Positions 7,001-15,474 of a stretch of DNA of 64,000 bases are shown here, piece after piece. The notes beneath the pieces were generated by a model, which was not told the origin of the DNA, did not search any database, and was given only the letters and a program-made list of their open reading frames with translations. Position 1 is the first letter of the stretch. Each line of letters starts with the position of its first letter. The stretch is from Streptomyces griseoluteus (GTDB taxonomy: Bacteria > Actinomycetota > Actinomycetes > Streptomycetales > Streptomycetaceae), in assembly GCF_004784465.1 (NCBI RefSeq), contig NZ_SRRU01000011.1, positions 62,001 to 126,000 on the forward strand, written 5' to 3'. The translations under genes were made by a program, and so were the position numbers.

Positions 7001-9181
7001 ATGCACAGCAGCAGCACCGCCAGACACCTCAGGAGCCTGCCCGCCCTGGGCGCCGTCGTCGCCCTCGCCGCGGGCATGACGGTCGCCGTCGCCCCGGCCG
7101 CGCACGCCGCCTCCGGCGCGACGCTCCCGTTCACCTCCGTCGAGGCCGAGTCCGCGGGCACCACCGGCAGCAAGATCGGCCCCGACCACACCCAGGGCAG
7201 CCTCGCCTCGGAGGCGTCCGGACGGCAGGCCGTACGCCTCAACTCCGGGCAGCGCGTGGAGTTCACCGTGCCGCGCGCGGCCAACGCGGTGAACGTCGCC
7301 TACAGCGTCCCGGACGGCCAGTCCGGCTCGCTCGCGGTCTACGTCAACGGCACCCGGATCGCCAGGACGCTGCCCGTGACCTCCAAGTACAGCTACATCG
7401 ACACCGGTTGGATACCGGGCTCGAAGACCCACCACTTCTTCGACAACGCCCGCCTCCTGCTCGGCCAGAACGTCCAGGCGGGCGACAAGGTCGCCTTCGA
7501 GTCCACCGGCACCCAGGTCACGGTGGACGTGGCCGACTTCGAGCAGGCCGCGGCCGCCGCCACCCAGCCCGCCGGTTCGGTGTCCGTCGTGTCCAAGGGC
7601 GCCGACCCCAGCGGCGGCGGCGACTCCACCCAGGCGTTCCGCGACGCCATCGCGGCCGCACAGGGCGGCACGGTGTGGATTCCGCCGGGCGACTACCGGA
7701 TCACGTCCTCGCTCAGCGGGGTGCAGAACGTGACGCTGCGCGGCGCCGGGCACTGGTACTCGGTCGTGCACACCTCACGCTTCATCGACCAGTCAAGCTC
7801 CGCCGGCAACGTCCACCTGCGGGACTTCGCGGTCATCGGCGAGGTCACCGAGCGCGTCGACTCCAGCCCGGACAACTTCGTCAACGGCTCGCTCGGCCCC
7901 AACTCGTCCGTGTCCGGCATGTGGGTCCAGCACATGAAGGTCGGCCTGTGGCTGCTCGGCAACAACGACAACCTGGTCGTGGAGAACAACCGCATCCTCG
8001 ACACCACCGCCGACGGCCTCAACCTCAACGGCAACGCCCGCGGGGTGCGCGTCAGCAACAACTTCCTGCGCAACCAGGGCGACGACTCCCTCGCCATGTG
8101 GTCCCTCTACGCCCCCGACACCAACTCCAGCTTCGAGAACAACACCATCTCGCAGCCCAACCTCGCCAACGGCATCGCCATCTACGGCGGCACCGACATC
8201 TCGGTGAAGAACAACCTGGTCTCCGACACCAACGCCCTCGGCAGCGGGATCGCCATCTCCAACCAGAAGTTCCTCGATCCCTTCTCCCCGCTGGCCGGCA
8301 CCATCACGGTCTCGGGCAACACCCTGGTCCGCACGGGCGCCCTGAACCCCAACTGGAACCATCCGATGGGCGCGCTGCGTGTCGACTCCTACGACAGCGC
8401 CATCAACGCCACGGTCAACATCACCGACACCACGATCACCGACAGCCCGTACTCCGCCTTCGAGTTCGTGTCCGGCGGCGGCCAGGGCTACCCGGTGCGC
8501 AACGTCAACGTGACCGGCGCGACGGTGAGGAACACCGGCACCGTGGTCGTCCAGGCCGAGGCGCAGGGCGCGGCCACCTTCAAGAACGTCACCGCGACCC
8601 AGGTGGGCGTCGCCGGGATCTACAACTGCCCCTACCCGGCGAACTCCGGCGCCTTCGCCCTCACCGACGGCGGCGGCAACTCCGGCTGGAACAGCACCTG
8701 GTCGGACTGCGCCACCTGGCCCCAGCCCGGCCAGGGCAACCCCGAGCCCGATCCGGGCCGCAACCTGGTCAAGGGCCGCCCGGCCACCGCGACCGGGTCC
8801 CAGGACATCTACACCCCCGGCAAGGCGGCCGACGGCGACGCCAACACCTACTGGGAGTCGGCCAACAACGCCTTCCCGCAGTCCTGGACGTCCGACCTCG
8901 GCTCCGCCTACCCGGTCCGCCGCGTCGTGCTCAAGCTGCCTCCGTCCTCGGCCTGGGGCGCCCGTACCCAGACCATCGCCGTCCAGGGCAGCACCGACGG
9001 CTCGAACTTCACCACCGTGGCCGCCGCCAAGGACTACCGCTTCGACCCGGTGACCGGCAACACCGTCACCGTCTCCCTCCCGAGCGGCACCAGCCTCCGC
9101 CACCTCCGCCTGACCGTCACCGGCAACACCGGCTGGCCGGCCGGGCAGTTCAGCGAGGTGGAGGCATACCAGACCCCCTGA
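7001..9181 (+). CDS. Secreted GH87-type alpha-1,3-glucanase (mutanase/mycodextranase) with two carbohydrate-binding domains
   Basis: The 726-residue protein has a signal peptide ending near AHAASG (about residue 37). A CBM6/35-like beta-sandwich follows (about 40-175), then a right-handed beta-helix (about 190-580), a Pro-rich linker and a C-terminal F5/8 type C (CBM32-like) domain (about 595-726). The helix carries GAGHWYSVVHTSRFID and MWVQHMKVGLWL, typical of GH87. Asp338 (TTADG) and Asp361-Asp362 (QGDDSLAMW) are spaced 23 and 24 residues apart, the spacing I recall for the three catalytic Asp residues of Agl-KA. It would cut fungal or bacterial alpha-1,3-glucan outside the cell for the adjacent importer. 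A pectate-lyase-like beta-helix enzyme is the alternative. Confidence 0.8.
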   Translation: MHSSSTARHLRSLPALGAVVALAAGMTVAVAPAAHAASGATLPFTSVEAESAGTTGSKIGPDHTQGSLASEASGRQAVRLNSGQRVEFTVPRAANAVNVAYSVPDGQSGSLAVYVNGTRIARTLPVTSKYSYIDTGWIPGSKTHHFFDNARLLLGQNVQAGDKVAFESTGTQVTVDVADFEQAAAAATQPAGSVSVVSKGADPSGGGDSTQAFRDAIAAAQGGTVWIPPGDYRITSSLSGVQNVTLRGAGHWYSVVHTSRFIDQSSSAGNVHLRDFAVIGEVTERVDSSPDNFVNGSLGPNSSVSGMWVQHMKVGLWLLGNNDNLVVENNRILDTTADGLNLNGNARGVRVSNNFLRNQGDDSLAMWSLYAPDTNSSFENNTISQPNLANGIAIYGGTDISVKNNLVSDTNALGSGIAISNQKFLDPFSPLAGTITVSGNTLVRTGALNPNWNHPMGALRVDSYDSAINATVNITDTTITDSPYSAFEFVSGGGQGYPVRNVNVTGATVRNTGTVVVQAEAQGAATFKNVTATQVGVAGIYNCPYPANSGAFALTDGGGNSGWNSTWSDCATWPQPGQGNPEPDPGRNLVKGRPATATGSQDIYTPGKAADGDANTYWESANNAFPQSWTSDLGSAYPVRRVVLKLPPSSAWGARTQTIAVQGSTDGSNFTTVAAAKDYRFDPVTGNTVTVSLPSGTSLRHLRLTVTGNTGWPAGQFSEVEAYQTP

Positions 9182-9192
9182 CCCGAACCCCC

Positions 9193-9233
9193 GCACCGGC
9201 CCGCTCCTCGACCGGGGGAGCGGGTTACGGTGC
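9193..9233 (+). terminator. Rho-independent-type hairpin after the glucanase gene
   Basis: CCCGCTCC (9200-9207) pairs perfectly with GGAGCGGG (9217-9224). The stem is extended by GCACCG (9193-9198) with CGGTGC (9228-9233). There is no U-tract, as is usual in Streptomyces. It separates the sugar locus from the Crp-type gene. Confidence 0.7.
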
Positions 9234-9278
9234 GTCCGGACCCATGCCGGTTGCCGGCCGAACGCCTATCGTCGAGTC

Positions 9279-10013
9279 GTGACCTACGCAGCTTCACGGG
9301 ACGCGGACCCCGAGTCCAACTGGCCGCGCGGCAGTTACCTCGGCAGACTCACCGAGGCCGCGCTCGAGGACCTGCTGACGCTCGGGCGCCCGCGCCGCTT
9401 CGACGCCAAGGACCTGCTGGTCCGCCAGGGCGACACCGACCGGCACAGCCTGCTGCTGCTCACCGGCTTCACCAAGGTCACCGCGACCGCGCAGAACGGC
9501 CGGGAGTCCCTGCTGGCGATCCGGCTGGGCGGCGACATCATCGGGGAGATGGCGGCGGTCGGGGCCATGCCGCGCACGGCCACCGTCACGGCGTGCGGGC
9601 CGGTCACCGCGCGCGCCGTACCGCACGAGACCCTGCGCGCCTTCCTGCTCCGGCGTCCCGACGCCGCCGTGGAGCTGACCGGCATCGTCTCCGAGCGGCT
9701 GCGCTGGGCCAACAACCGGCGCCTGGAGTTCCGCGGCTACAACGTGAAGGAGCGGCTGGCCCGCATCCTGGTCGACCTCGCGGCGAGCCACGGTCGACCC
9801 GGCCGCGACGGGGTGGAACTCGGATTCACCCTCACCCAGCCGGAGTTGGCGGCCCTCACCGGCGCGGCCGAGCCGACCGTCCACAAGGCGCTCAAGGAAC
9901 TTCGGGACGCCGAGCTGATCGTCACCGGCTACCGCACCACGACCGTCCTCGACCTGGACCTGCTGCGCGAGGAGGCCCGGCTGCTCCCGTCGGACCTCGA
10001 AGGCGGCCTCTAG
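9279..10013 (+). CDS. Crp/Fnr-family cyclic-nucleotide-binding regulator
   Basis: The 244-residue protein has an N-terminal cNMP-binding domain (about 20-140) with the phosphate-binding-cassette-like stretch IGEMAAVGAMPRTATVTACG, which keeps the Glu, the Arg and the following Thr used by cyclic-nucleotide binders. A C-terminal winged HTH follows (LTQPELAALTGAAEPTVHKA). The start is GTG 9279. Its 3' end overlaps that of the PycTM-like gene on the other strand by 4 bp, and a nucleotidyl cyclase-like gene lies next to that one. It may sense the cyclase product and act as a regulator, or be an unrelated Crp paralogue. The proximity favours a functional link but does not prove it. Confidence 0.85.
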   Translation: MTYAASRDADPESNWPRGSYLGRLTEAALEDLLTLGRPRRFDAKDLLVRQGDTDRHSLLLLTGFTKVTATAQNGRESLLAIRLGGDIIGEMAAVGAMPRTATVTACGPVTARAVPHETLRAFLLRRPDAAVELTGIVSERLRWANNRRLEFRGYNVKERLARILVDLAASHGRPGRDGVELGFTLTQPELAALTGAAEPTVHKALKELRDAELIVTGYRTTTVLDLDLLREEARLLPSDLEGGL

Positions 10014-10510
10014 CCGGTGAACGCCCGCAGCAGCACGCACAGTCCCGCCGTGATCGCCATCGCCGCCGTGCACGCGATGGCGGCTGCCGCGTAACGGCAC
10101 TTCGTCACCGTGATCGCCGCCAGGAAGCGGCACGCCTCCCACAGTTCCGCCCCCTCCGGCCCCGGCCGCGCGCCCGGCGCGGCGGTGACGGCCGACAGAG
10201 CGCGCACACTGAACCGGTTGAAGGACGCCGGCCGCCACAGCCGGGGCCGCAGCACCAGCGCAAGGCACCCCACCCCGGTCACGAAGGCCACCGCGAACAG
10301 CACCACCAGCGAGTCCAGGAGGACCCCGCTCGCGGCGTGATGCGCCCACGCCGAGCGCGCCGTACGGACCCAGGGCCCGAAGGAGACCACCAGGGCCGCC
10401 TGCACCCCGGCGAGCACCCCGGCCTTGCCGTCGGCGAGCTGGTGGGTGGTCTGAAGCGACGTCAGCATCACGGCCGCGTCCTGCAGTCCGTCCTGCGTCT
10501 GGTGCGTCAT
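10010..10510 (-). CDS. Pycsar effector-like (PycTM/DUF5706-type) membrane protein
   Basis: The 166-residue protein has a short N-terminal helical segment (LTSLQTTHQLADGKAGVLAG) that matches the 'ADxKAsxLL' entry of Pycsar TM effectors. Three hydrophobic stretches follow (about residues 33-52, 65-92 and 140-162) with a basic loop between the second and third. In Pycsar defence such proteins bind a cyclic pyrimidine nucleotide and damage the inner membrane. Here the gene is back to back with a class III cyclase-like gene (divergent, 313 bp apart) and tail to tail with a cNMP-binding Crp protein. The assignment rests on motif and topology, and a plain small membrane protein cannot be excluded. 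Confidence 0.7.
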   Translation of the reverse strand: MTHQTQDGLQDAAVMLTSLQTTHQLADGKAGVLAGVQAALVVSFGPWVRTARSAWAHHAASGVLLDSLVVLFAVAFVTGVGCLALVLRPRLWRPASFNRFSVRALSAVTAAPGARPGPEGAELWEACRFLAAITVTKCRYAAAAIACTAAMAITAGLCVLLRAFTG

Positions 10511-10823
10511 GCCGTCTCCTCGGTAACGCGCGAGCCCCGAGCCGGGGTGCGACCAGTAACCCGCGCCGGGGCGGGGGCCACCACCTAATTCGACGGGTTC
10601 CGGGAAAGGAGCCAGCATCCCGTATTTGTACGGGGTTCCGGGCCGCGCCGACTGATACGACGTATTCCGTGGCTGTCGAAACAACACCGGACCCGAAGTT
10701 GTTTCTGTCTCGTTTTCGCAACAGAGGTATCCGTCGATGGGCGGGACTGTAATGCTGCTTGCCCCATCTCGATCGAGGCGTTCCGACGCGCGGGATTCGA
10801 TCACGTTTCCGAAGGAATAGAAC
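10511..10823. promoter_or_regulatory. Divergent regulatory region with several palindromes (PycTM-like / cyclase)
   Basis: This 313-bp stretch has no gene and is visibly less GC-rich than its surroundings. It holds CCCGTA-tttg-TACGGG (10619-10634), ATACG-a-CGTAT (10655-10665), GAAACAAC-N12-GTTGTTTC (10678-10705, perfect 8-bp arms) and CTCGATCGAG (10768-10777). An AAGGA ribosome site precedes the cyclase start. It must carry both divergent promoters. I could not assign the -35/-10 boxes with confidence. Confidence 0.6.
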
Positions 10824-11573
10824 ATGAATCGAATGAAAGGATTCTCGCGCCGCCCCCTCTTCTCGGTGGACGCGGAAGGGTACGGCCGGAGCCATCCGAG
10901 GCGTCAGCACTGGATGCAGGATGCCATCCATCATGTGCTGGACCAGGCGGCCGTGGAGGTCGGCTTCGAGCGGGAGGGATGGCAGACGCAGTTCGCGGGG
11001 GACTCCGCCTTCAGTGTGCTGGGCGCCGACGAGTCCGAGCCGGTGCTCGTGGACGACTTCGTCCGTCACCTGGATTCCGGCCTGCGTGACGTCAACGACG
11101 GCCGCGAGGCCGGGGCCCGGCTGCGGCTGCGGGCCGCCTTCCACTACGGCGTGGCCGTCCCGGCGCGCGGCGGCTTCTCCGACCGGGGTGCGGTGGAGAC
11201 CGCCCGCATCCTGGACTGCGGGCCGCTGCGGGAGGCCCTGCGGCTCAGCCCGGCGGCGGTGCTGGCCACGGCGGTCTCCCGCGAGGTCTTCCACACCGTG
11301 ATCGGCGGTGCGTACACCACCCTGCGCGCCGAGGAGTTCCGCGAGTTCCGGGTGCGGTCCAAGGAGTTCGACGACGCGGTGTGGATCAGGGTCCTGGGCG
11401 GAGACGTGCACGCGCTCGGGCCCCTGGACGCCGACGAACCCCCCGCGGCCCCCGCCCCCGAGTGGCCGGCCGCTCCCGCGCAGACGCCCGTTCCCACCCA
11501 GAAAACCGGCATGATTTTCGAGGCCCCGGTCCACGGTCCCGTCATCGGCGTCATGAATCAGTACCGCTCATGA
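10824..11573 (+). CDS. Class III nucleotidyl cyclase-like protein with a C-terminal tail motif
   Basis: The 249-residue protein fits a class III adenylate/guanylate cyclase catalytic fold. FSVDAEGYGR carries the first metal Asp (Asp16), FAGDSAFSVL the second (Asp60), and RLRLRAAFHYGVAV with GGFSDRGAVETARILD the later strands. The usual Asn-x-Ala-x-Arg of the catalytic helix reads Glu-Thr-Ala-Arg (125-128). The base specificity, or even the activity, may therefore differ from adenylate cyclases, as in Pycsar uridylate/cytidylate cyclases. After a Pro-rich linker (about 205-230) the chain ends in VHGPVIGVMNQYRS. The ATG follows AAGGA. The stop overlaps the NTPase start by ATGA, so the two are translationally coupled. 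Confidence 0.7.
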   Translation: MNRMKGFSRRPLFSVDAEGYGRSHPRRQHWMQDAIHHVLDQAAVEVGFEREGWQTQFAGDSAFSVLGADESEPVLVDDFVRHLDSGLRDVNDGREAGARLRLRAAFHYGVAVPARGGFSDRGAVETARILDCGPLREALRLSPAAVLATAVSREVFHTVIGGAYTTLRAEEFREFRVRSKEFDDAVWIRVLGGDVHALGPLDADEPPAAPAPEWPAAPAQTPVPTQKTGMIFEAPVHGPVIGVMNQYRS

Positions 11574-13996
11574 AGGGCGAGTCCCCGATCCCCGGGAACG
11601 CACCGTCCGGGCCGTCCCCGTACGGTGAGGTGAACCGCTCCATACCGCCCGCCTCCGGAACCTGGAAAACACCGGGAGTCGAGAAACTCCCCAGCATGGA
11701 TAAAGCGCCGGGGGCTACGAAAAGGGAATCCGCGAGCCCGGTACGCGACGAAGAGGCGGCGGCTGGGAATTCCGTAACCGCTGAGGCGGAAGAGACCGCT
11801 GATGCGCCGCGCGAGCCGGGAATCCCGGAATCCGGCCCGCGGCCCGCCGAGCCCGGCGTCCAGGAGGCACCGAGCGGAGAACCCATGCGCTCACCGGAAG
11901 GCACGCCTCCCGCGGAGGCCGCGCCGGCCGGCAGGGCCGACGAGCAGGTGTCCGCGGTCCACTCCACCTACACCACGGTCAATCAGTACCTGTACGGCAA
12001 CGTCGGCCGGGGCGGCGTGACGGGAATCGCGGGCGCCGTCCCCGTCTCCAAGGCCACCGGGCCCATGCGGCACGAGGAGATCGCCCTCCTGCTGGAGAGC
12101 TACGCCAAGCCCGACGCCTTCGCGGACGCCCTCGGCGCCCTCCGCGTCGACCATGTGGTGACCCTGATCGGCGAGTCCGGCACCGGCCGGCGCTCGGGTG
12201 CCGTCGCCCTGCTGAAGCAGGTGATGGCCGGAGACGGCCGGGTGATCGTGCTGTCCCCGGACACCACCCTCGACCAGCTCGCGGACCGCGTCTTCGACGC
12301 CGGGAACGGCTATGTCGTCCTCGACGGCGTCCAGGACGGCTCCCTCAGCGACGCCCAGGCCGACTTCGCCTGGCGCCGGGTGCGCGAACGCGTCCATGTG
12401 AGCAGGGCCCACCTGGTGGTGACCACCCGGCCCCGCCTGGAGCACCGGCTGCCCACCGCGGTCAGCCATGTGCCCTGGGCCGCTCCGGCCACCGAGGACG
12501 TGCTCCGCCTCCGGTTGCGGCTCGGCGGGGTCGCCGAGGAGACGATCGCCGAGGCGATCAAGCTCATCCGGGTCAACTGCCCCGTCGCCAAGGCCGCCGA
12601 GGTGGCCGACGGCATCCGCGCCGGCGGCGCTCCGGAGGAGGTGTGGAACGACTACGACACCGGCACCTACGACACCGTACGGCGCTGGTTCCACGCGCCC
12701 GGCCGCACCATGCGGGAGGTCCTCCAGGTCACCACGGTGGCGTTCGCCGCCGGCAACGGCATCCGTGCCTGTGAGGAACTGTTCGCGCTGCTCGACGGCC
12801 ATGTCGGCCGCCAGTTCGCGCAGTCGGGGGCGGGCGGGAAGGCCAACGCCTTCTCCGGTCCGGTCACCTCCGGTGCCGCGCAGAAGGGCACCGACCTGAT
12901 GGCCGAGCGGGAGGGCGGGGCGGAGTCCGCGCTGTACGACAGCCGTCGGGCCATGCTCGACATCGAGCTGCTGACCCTGCGCCAGGTGCCGATGGGCGCC
13001 GTCGTTCGCGAGGTCGTGGAGTTCGCCACCCCCTCGCACCGGCGCTGGGTGTTCATCGTGCTGTGCGGCCTCTTCGGCTCCGAGTTCTGGAACGGTGTGC
13101 AGAAGTGGCTCAGCGGCGTGCTCAACGAGCCGGACGCCCCGTGTCCGCCCGGCACCGTCGCCGGTGACGAGTTCGAGGTGTCGCTGGCCGCCGGGCTGGC
13201 GATGCTCGCCACCAAGGACTTCGAGGAGGTCGTCACCAACTACCTCGTGCCCTGGGCCCAGGGCCATGCGGGGCAGCGCGGGCAGGCCATGGCCGTCTAT
13301 GTGCTCTGGTACATGTGCCAGAGCGACCTGGGCCTGGACACCTCCGCCCTCGACATCGCGCGCGGCTGGGCACGCTCCAAGTCGCCCGAGCTGCGGGGCA
13401 CCGCCGCGCTGGCCTTCAGCGGCTGGCTGGGGGTCCGCTTCCCCTCGGACGCCGTGAAGTGGCTGTGGCACCTCATCGCCAACGAGGCGGGCCAGGGCAC
13501 CGCCGCCGCCGCGCTGGCGAAGTTGTTCGCACTGGTCGTCTACCACGACGAGGACCCGTCACGGGTGCTCAACCTGCTTACGTACCGGCTGGGCAAACAC
13601 GCGGCCACCTCCGGCCGCACCCCGCTGAAGTCGCTGACCTACCGGGTCGTGGTGATGATCCTCTGCATCCGCGACGCCTCCGGCCGCCCTGTCGCCCTGC
13701 GCCACTTCGTGCTGCACCCCGAGCGCGGCGGAGCGCTGCTGGACCTGTGGGCCAAGGCGTTCTGTTACCGCCCCCTGCGCGGCCTGTCCCTCAAGGCGTT
13801 CGCCGACCACCTCGGCGCGCTGCCCACGCTCACCGGGTCGACCGTCGACATGGGCCGCGCCCTCGGCCGGGGGCTGCGGGAACGGGTGACCGACTCCAGG
13901 GAGCGGTGGGCGCTGTGCACCGACCTGACGCGGCTCACCCGTGGCAAGCAACCGCAGGACGCGATCCGTGCCCTGCTGGACGAACTGTGCAAGTGA
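11570..13996 (+). CDS. P-loop NTPase of a conflict-system type, unusual Walker A
   Basis: This is an 808-residue protein of no named family that I can pin down. Residues 1-130 are Pro/Glu/Ala-rich and disordered. They are followed by a Gly/Asn-rich patch (TTVNQYLYGNVGRGG, about 135-149) and then a P-loop domain. The Walker A reads GESGTGRRS (201-209) with Arg where Lys is normal, and the Walker B is YVVLDG (Asp252). The remaining 500 residues are helical, resembling the repeat region of STAND-like ATPases. There are no clear membrane segments. The gene is coupled by ATGA to the cyclase and followed 14 bp later by the SPFH-like gene. I infer a sensor or switch in a signalling module, with the cyclic nucleotide as a possible input. 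Confidence 0.65.
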   Translation: MKGESPIPGNAPSGPSPYGEVNRSIPPASGTWKTPGVEKLPSMDKAPGATKRESASPVRDEEAAAGNSVTAEAEETADAPREPGIPESGPRPAEPGVQEAPSGEPMRSPEGTPPAEAAPAGRADEQVSAVHSTYTTVNQYLYGNVGRGGVTGIAGAVPVSKATGPMRHEEIALLLESYAKPDAFADALGALRVDHVVTLIGESGTGRRSGAVALLKQVMAGDGRVIVLSPDTTLDQLADRVFDAGNGYVVLDGVQDGSLSDAQADFAWRRVRERVHVSRAHLVVTTRPRLEHRLPTAVSHVPWAAPATEDVLRLRLRLGGVAEETIAEAIKLIRVNCPVAKAAEVADGIRAGGAPEEVWNDYDTGTYDTVRRWFHAPGRTMREVLQVTTVAFAAGNGIRACEELFALLDGHVGRQFAQSGAGGKANAFSGPVTSGAAQKGTDLMAEREGGAESALYDSRRAMLDIELLTLRQVPMGAVVREVVEFATPSHRRWVFIVLCGLFGSEFWNGVQKWLSGVLNEPDAPCPPGTVAGDEFEVSLAAGLAMLATKDFEEVVTNYLVPWAQGHAGQRGQAMAVYVLWYMCQSDLGLDTSALDIARGWARSKSPELRGTAALAFSGWLGVRFPSDAVKWLWHLIANEAGQGTAAAALAKLFALVVYHDEDPSRVLNLLTYRLGKHAATSGRTPLKSLTYRVVVMILCIRDASGRPVALRHFVLHPERGGALLDLWAKAFCYRPLRGLSLKAFADHLGALPTLTGSTVDMGRALGRGLRERVTDSRERWALCTDLTRLTRGKQPQDAIRALLDELCK

Positions 13997-14010
13997 TGAG
14001 AGGTGTTCAG

Positions 14011-15474
14011 ATGAGCGACGCGTCGCGCGCACCATATCCGGTCGTCTCGACCCGGACCCTGGAACCACCCGCCGCCCGTGGCTGGCGCGGCATGGGCACC
14101 GCCCGGCGCGAGCGCTCGGAGCTGCCCCGGCTCGAACCCCACCAGGTCGCCGTGTACCGGGTGGGGGAGGACTGGGTCGAGAGCCACGGCGACCTCGACC
14201 TCCGCTCGGAGACGGCGGTGCGGGCCACCTCGGTGGCCGTGGTCGACCGGCGCCGGGACGTCCCGGTGGAGGCAATGATCACGGTGCCCTCGGCCGACGG
14301 CACCGACTGCGCCGTACGCGTCCGCTTCCGGTGCACGGCCGAGGACTCCGTGGAGCTGATGCGCGAGGGCGGCCCCTCCGACGCCTCCGCCGCGCTCGTC
14401 TCCTACCTCCAGGGCTGCCCGGCGCTGGCGGGGGAGTACGTGCCCCACGGGGACGCGCAGCTCGCCGAGGTCACCAAGCGGATCTGCGCCAATGTCACCG
14501 CCTTCGCCCTCGCCCAGCCGCCCCGGCTGCCCGGCATGGCGGTCGAACTCGTCAGCGTGGACCTCCTCACCCCGGATCAACTGCGCGAGCTGCAGCAGCG
14601 GTTGGCGGAACTGGAGTTCACGCGGCAGCGCGAGGCCGTGGAGCAGGCCGTGGCCCAGGAGCGCACCAAGCGGAAGCAGGAGCACGAGCAGGAACTCGCC
14701 CTGCTGACCCAGCAGCACCAGGAAGAGCTCCAGCGGCGCGAGCAGGAGGCCGAGCTGAACCTCGCCGAGCAGCGGGCCGCCTACGAACGCGAGCAGGAGG
14801 CGCTCGACGTGGGCCAGGAGGAGCGGTTCGGCTCCCGGTTCGCCCTGTGGCGGGCCTACCGGCGCAAGGAGCTGACCGCCGAGCAGCTCGCCGACCGGCT
14901 GGGCAGCGCCGAGCGCGATCTGCGGGACGCCGAGGAGCGCCGGGACGAGACCGAACGGGCCCTGCTGGAGCGGCTGTCCAACCTGTGGCGCGAGGATCTG
15001 CGCACCGACACCGAGCGGGCCGACCGCCGCTGGGAGGTGGAGCGTCAGGAGAAGATCCGCGAGCTGGAGGCCGGCCGTGAGGAGCGCCAGCGCCGGGACC
15101 AGCAGCGCCGCGAGGACGCCCTGCGCAAGGAGCGCGACGACCGGCAACGGGCGGACCGGCGCCAGGAGATGAAGTTCGAGCTGTACAAGCGGCTGGTCCA
15201 GGAGGGCCACACCGCGACCATGCCCATCGACATGCAGCGGCTGCTGGAAGAGCTGATCGGCGGCACCATCCAGAGCGGCCCGGACGACGTCCGCACGGAG
15301 GTCGAGGCCGGCGAGCGCGTCGACGAGCCCGGCCGGGCCAGGACGGACGGCGCCGACGACGCGCCCCGCTCCGGCCCCCCGCCCGCCGAGGCCCGCGCCA
15401 AGCGTTACGAGGACGACGGCCAGGACAACCCGTCCGACATCGGTGACGTGGGGAGGGAGGAGTATGGCTACTGA
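14011..15474 (+). CDS. SPFH/band-7-like protein with a long coiled coil
   Basis: The 487-residue protein starts with a beta-rich domain (about 45-190) whose strands (EAMITVPSADGTDCAVRVRF and the region leading to GMAVELVSVDLLTPDQLREL) resemble an SPFH/prohibitin domain. A charged coiled coil follows (about 195-410, Glu/Arg/Gln-rich), then a disordered acidic tail. No membrane segment is visible. The ATG at 14011 has an AGAGG site 7 bp upstream. An alternative ATG at 13996 overlaps the NTPase stop. The 3' end overlaps the next gene by 11 bp. SPFH proteins build ring assemblies on membranes, so this one probably scaffolds the membrane partner encoded next. The SPFH assignment is by pattern only. 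Confidence 0.65.
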   Translation: MSDASRAPYPVVSTRTLEPPAARGWRGMGTARRERSELPRLEPHQVAVYRVGEDWVESHGDLDLRSETAVRATSVAVVDRRRDVPVEAMITVPSADGTDCAVRVRFRCTAEDSVELMREGGPSDASAALVSYLQGCPALAGEYVPHGDAQLAEVTKRICANVTAFALAQPPRLPGMAVELVSVDLLTPDQLRELQQRLAELEFTRQREAVEQAVAQERTKRKQEHEQELALLTQQHQEELQRREQEAELNLAEQRAAYEREQEALDVGQEERFGSRFALWRAYRRKELTAEQLADRLGSAERDLRDAEERRDETERALLERLSNLWREDLRTDTERADRRWEVERQEKIRELEAGREERQRRDQQRREDALRKERDDRQRADRRQEMKFELYKRLVQEGHTATMPIDMQRLLEELIGGTIQSGPDDVRTEVEAGERVDEPGRARTDGADDAPRSGPPPAEARAKRYEDDGQDNPSDIGDVGREEYGY

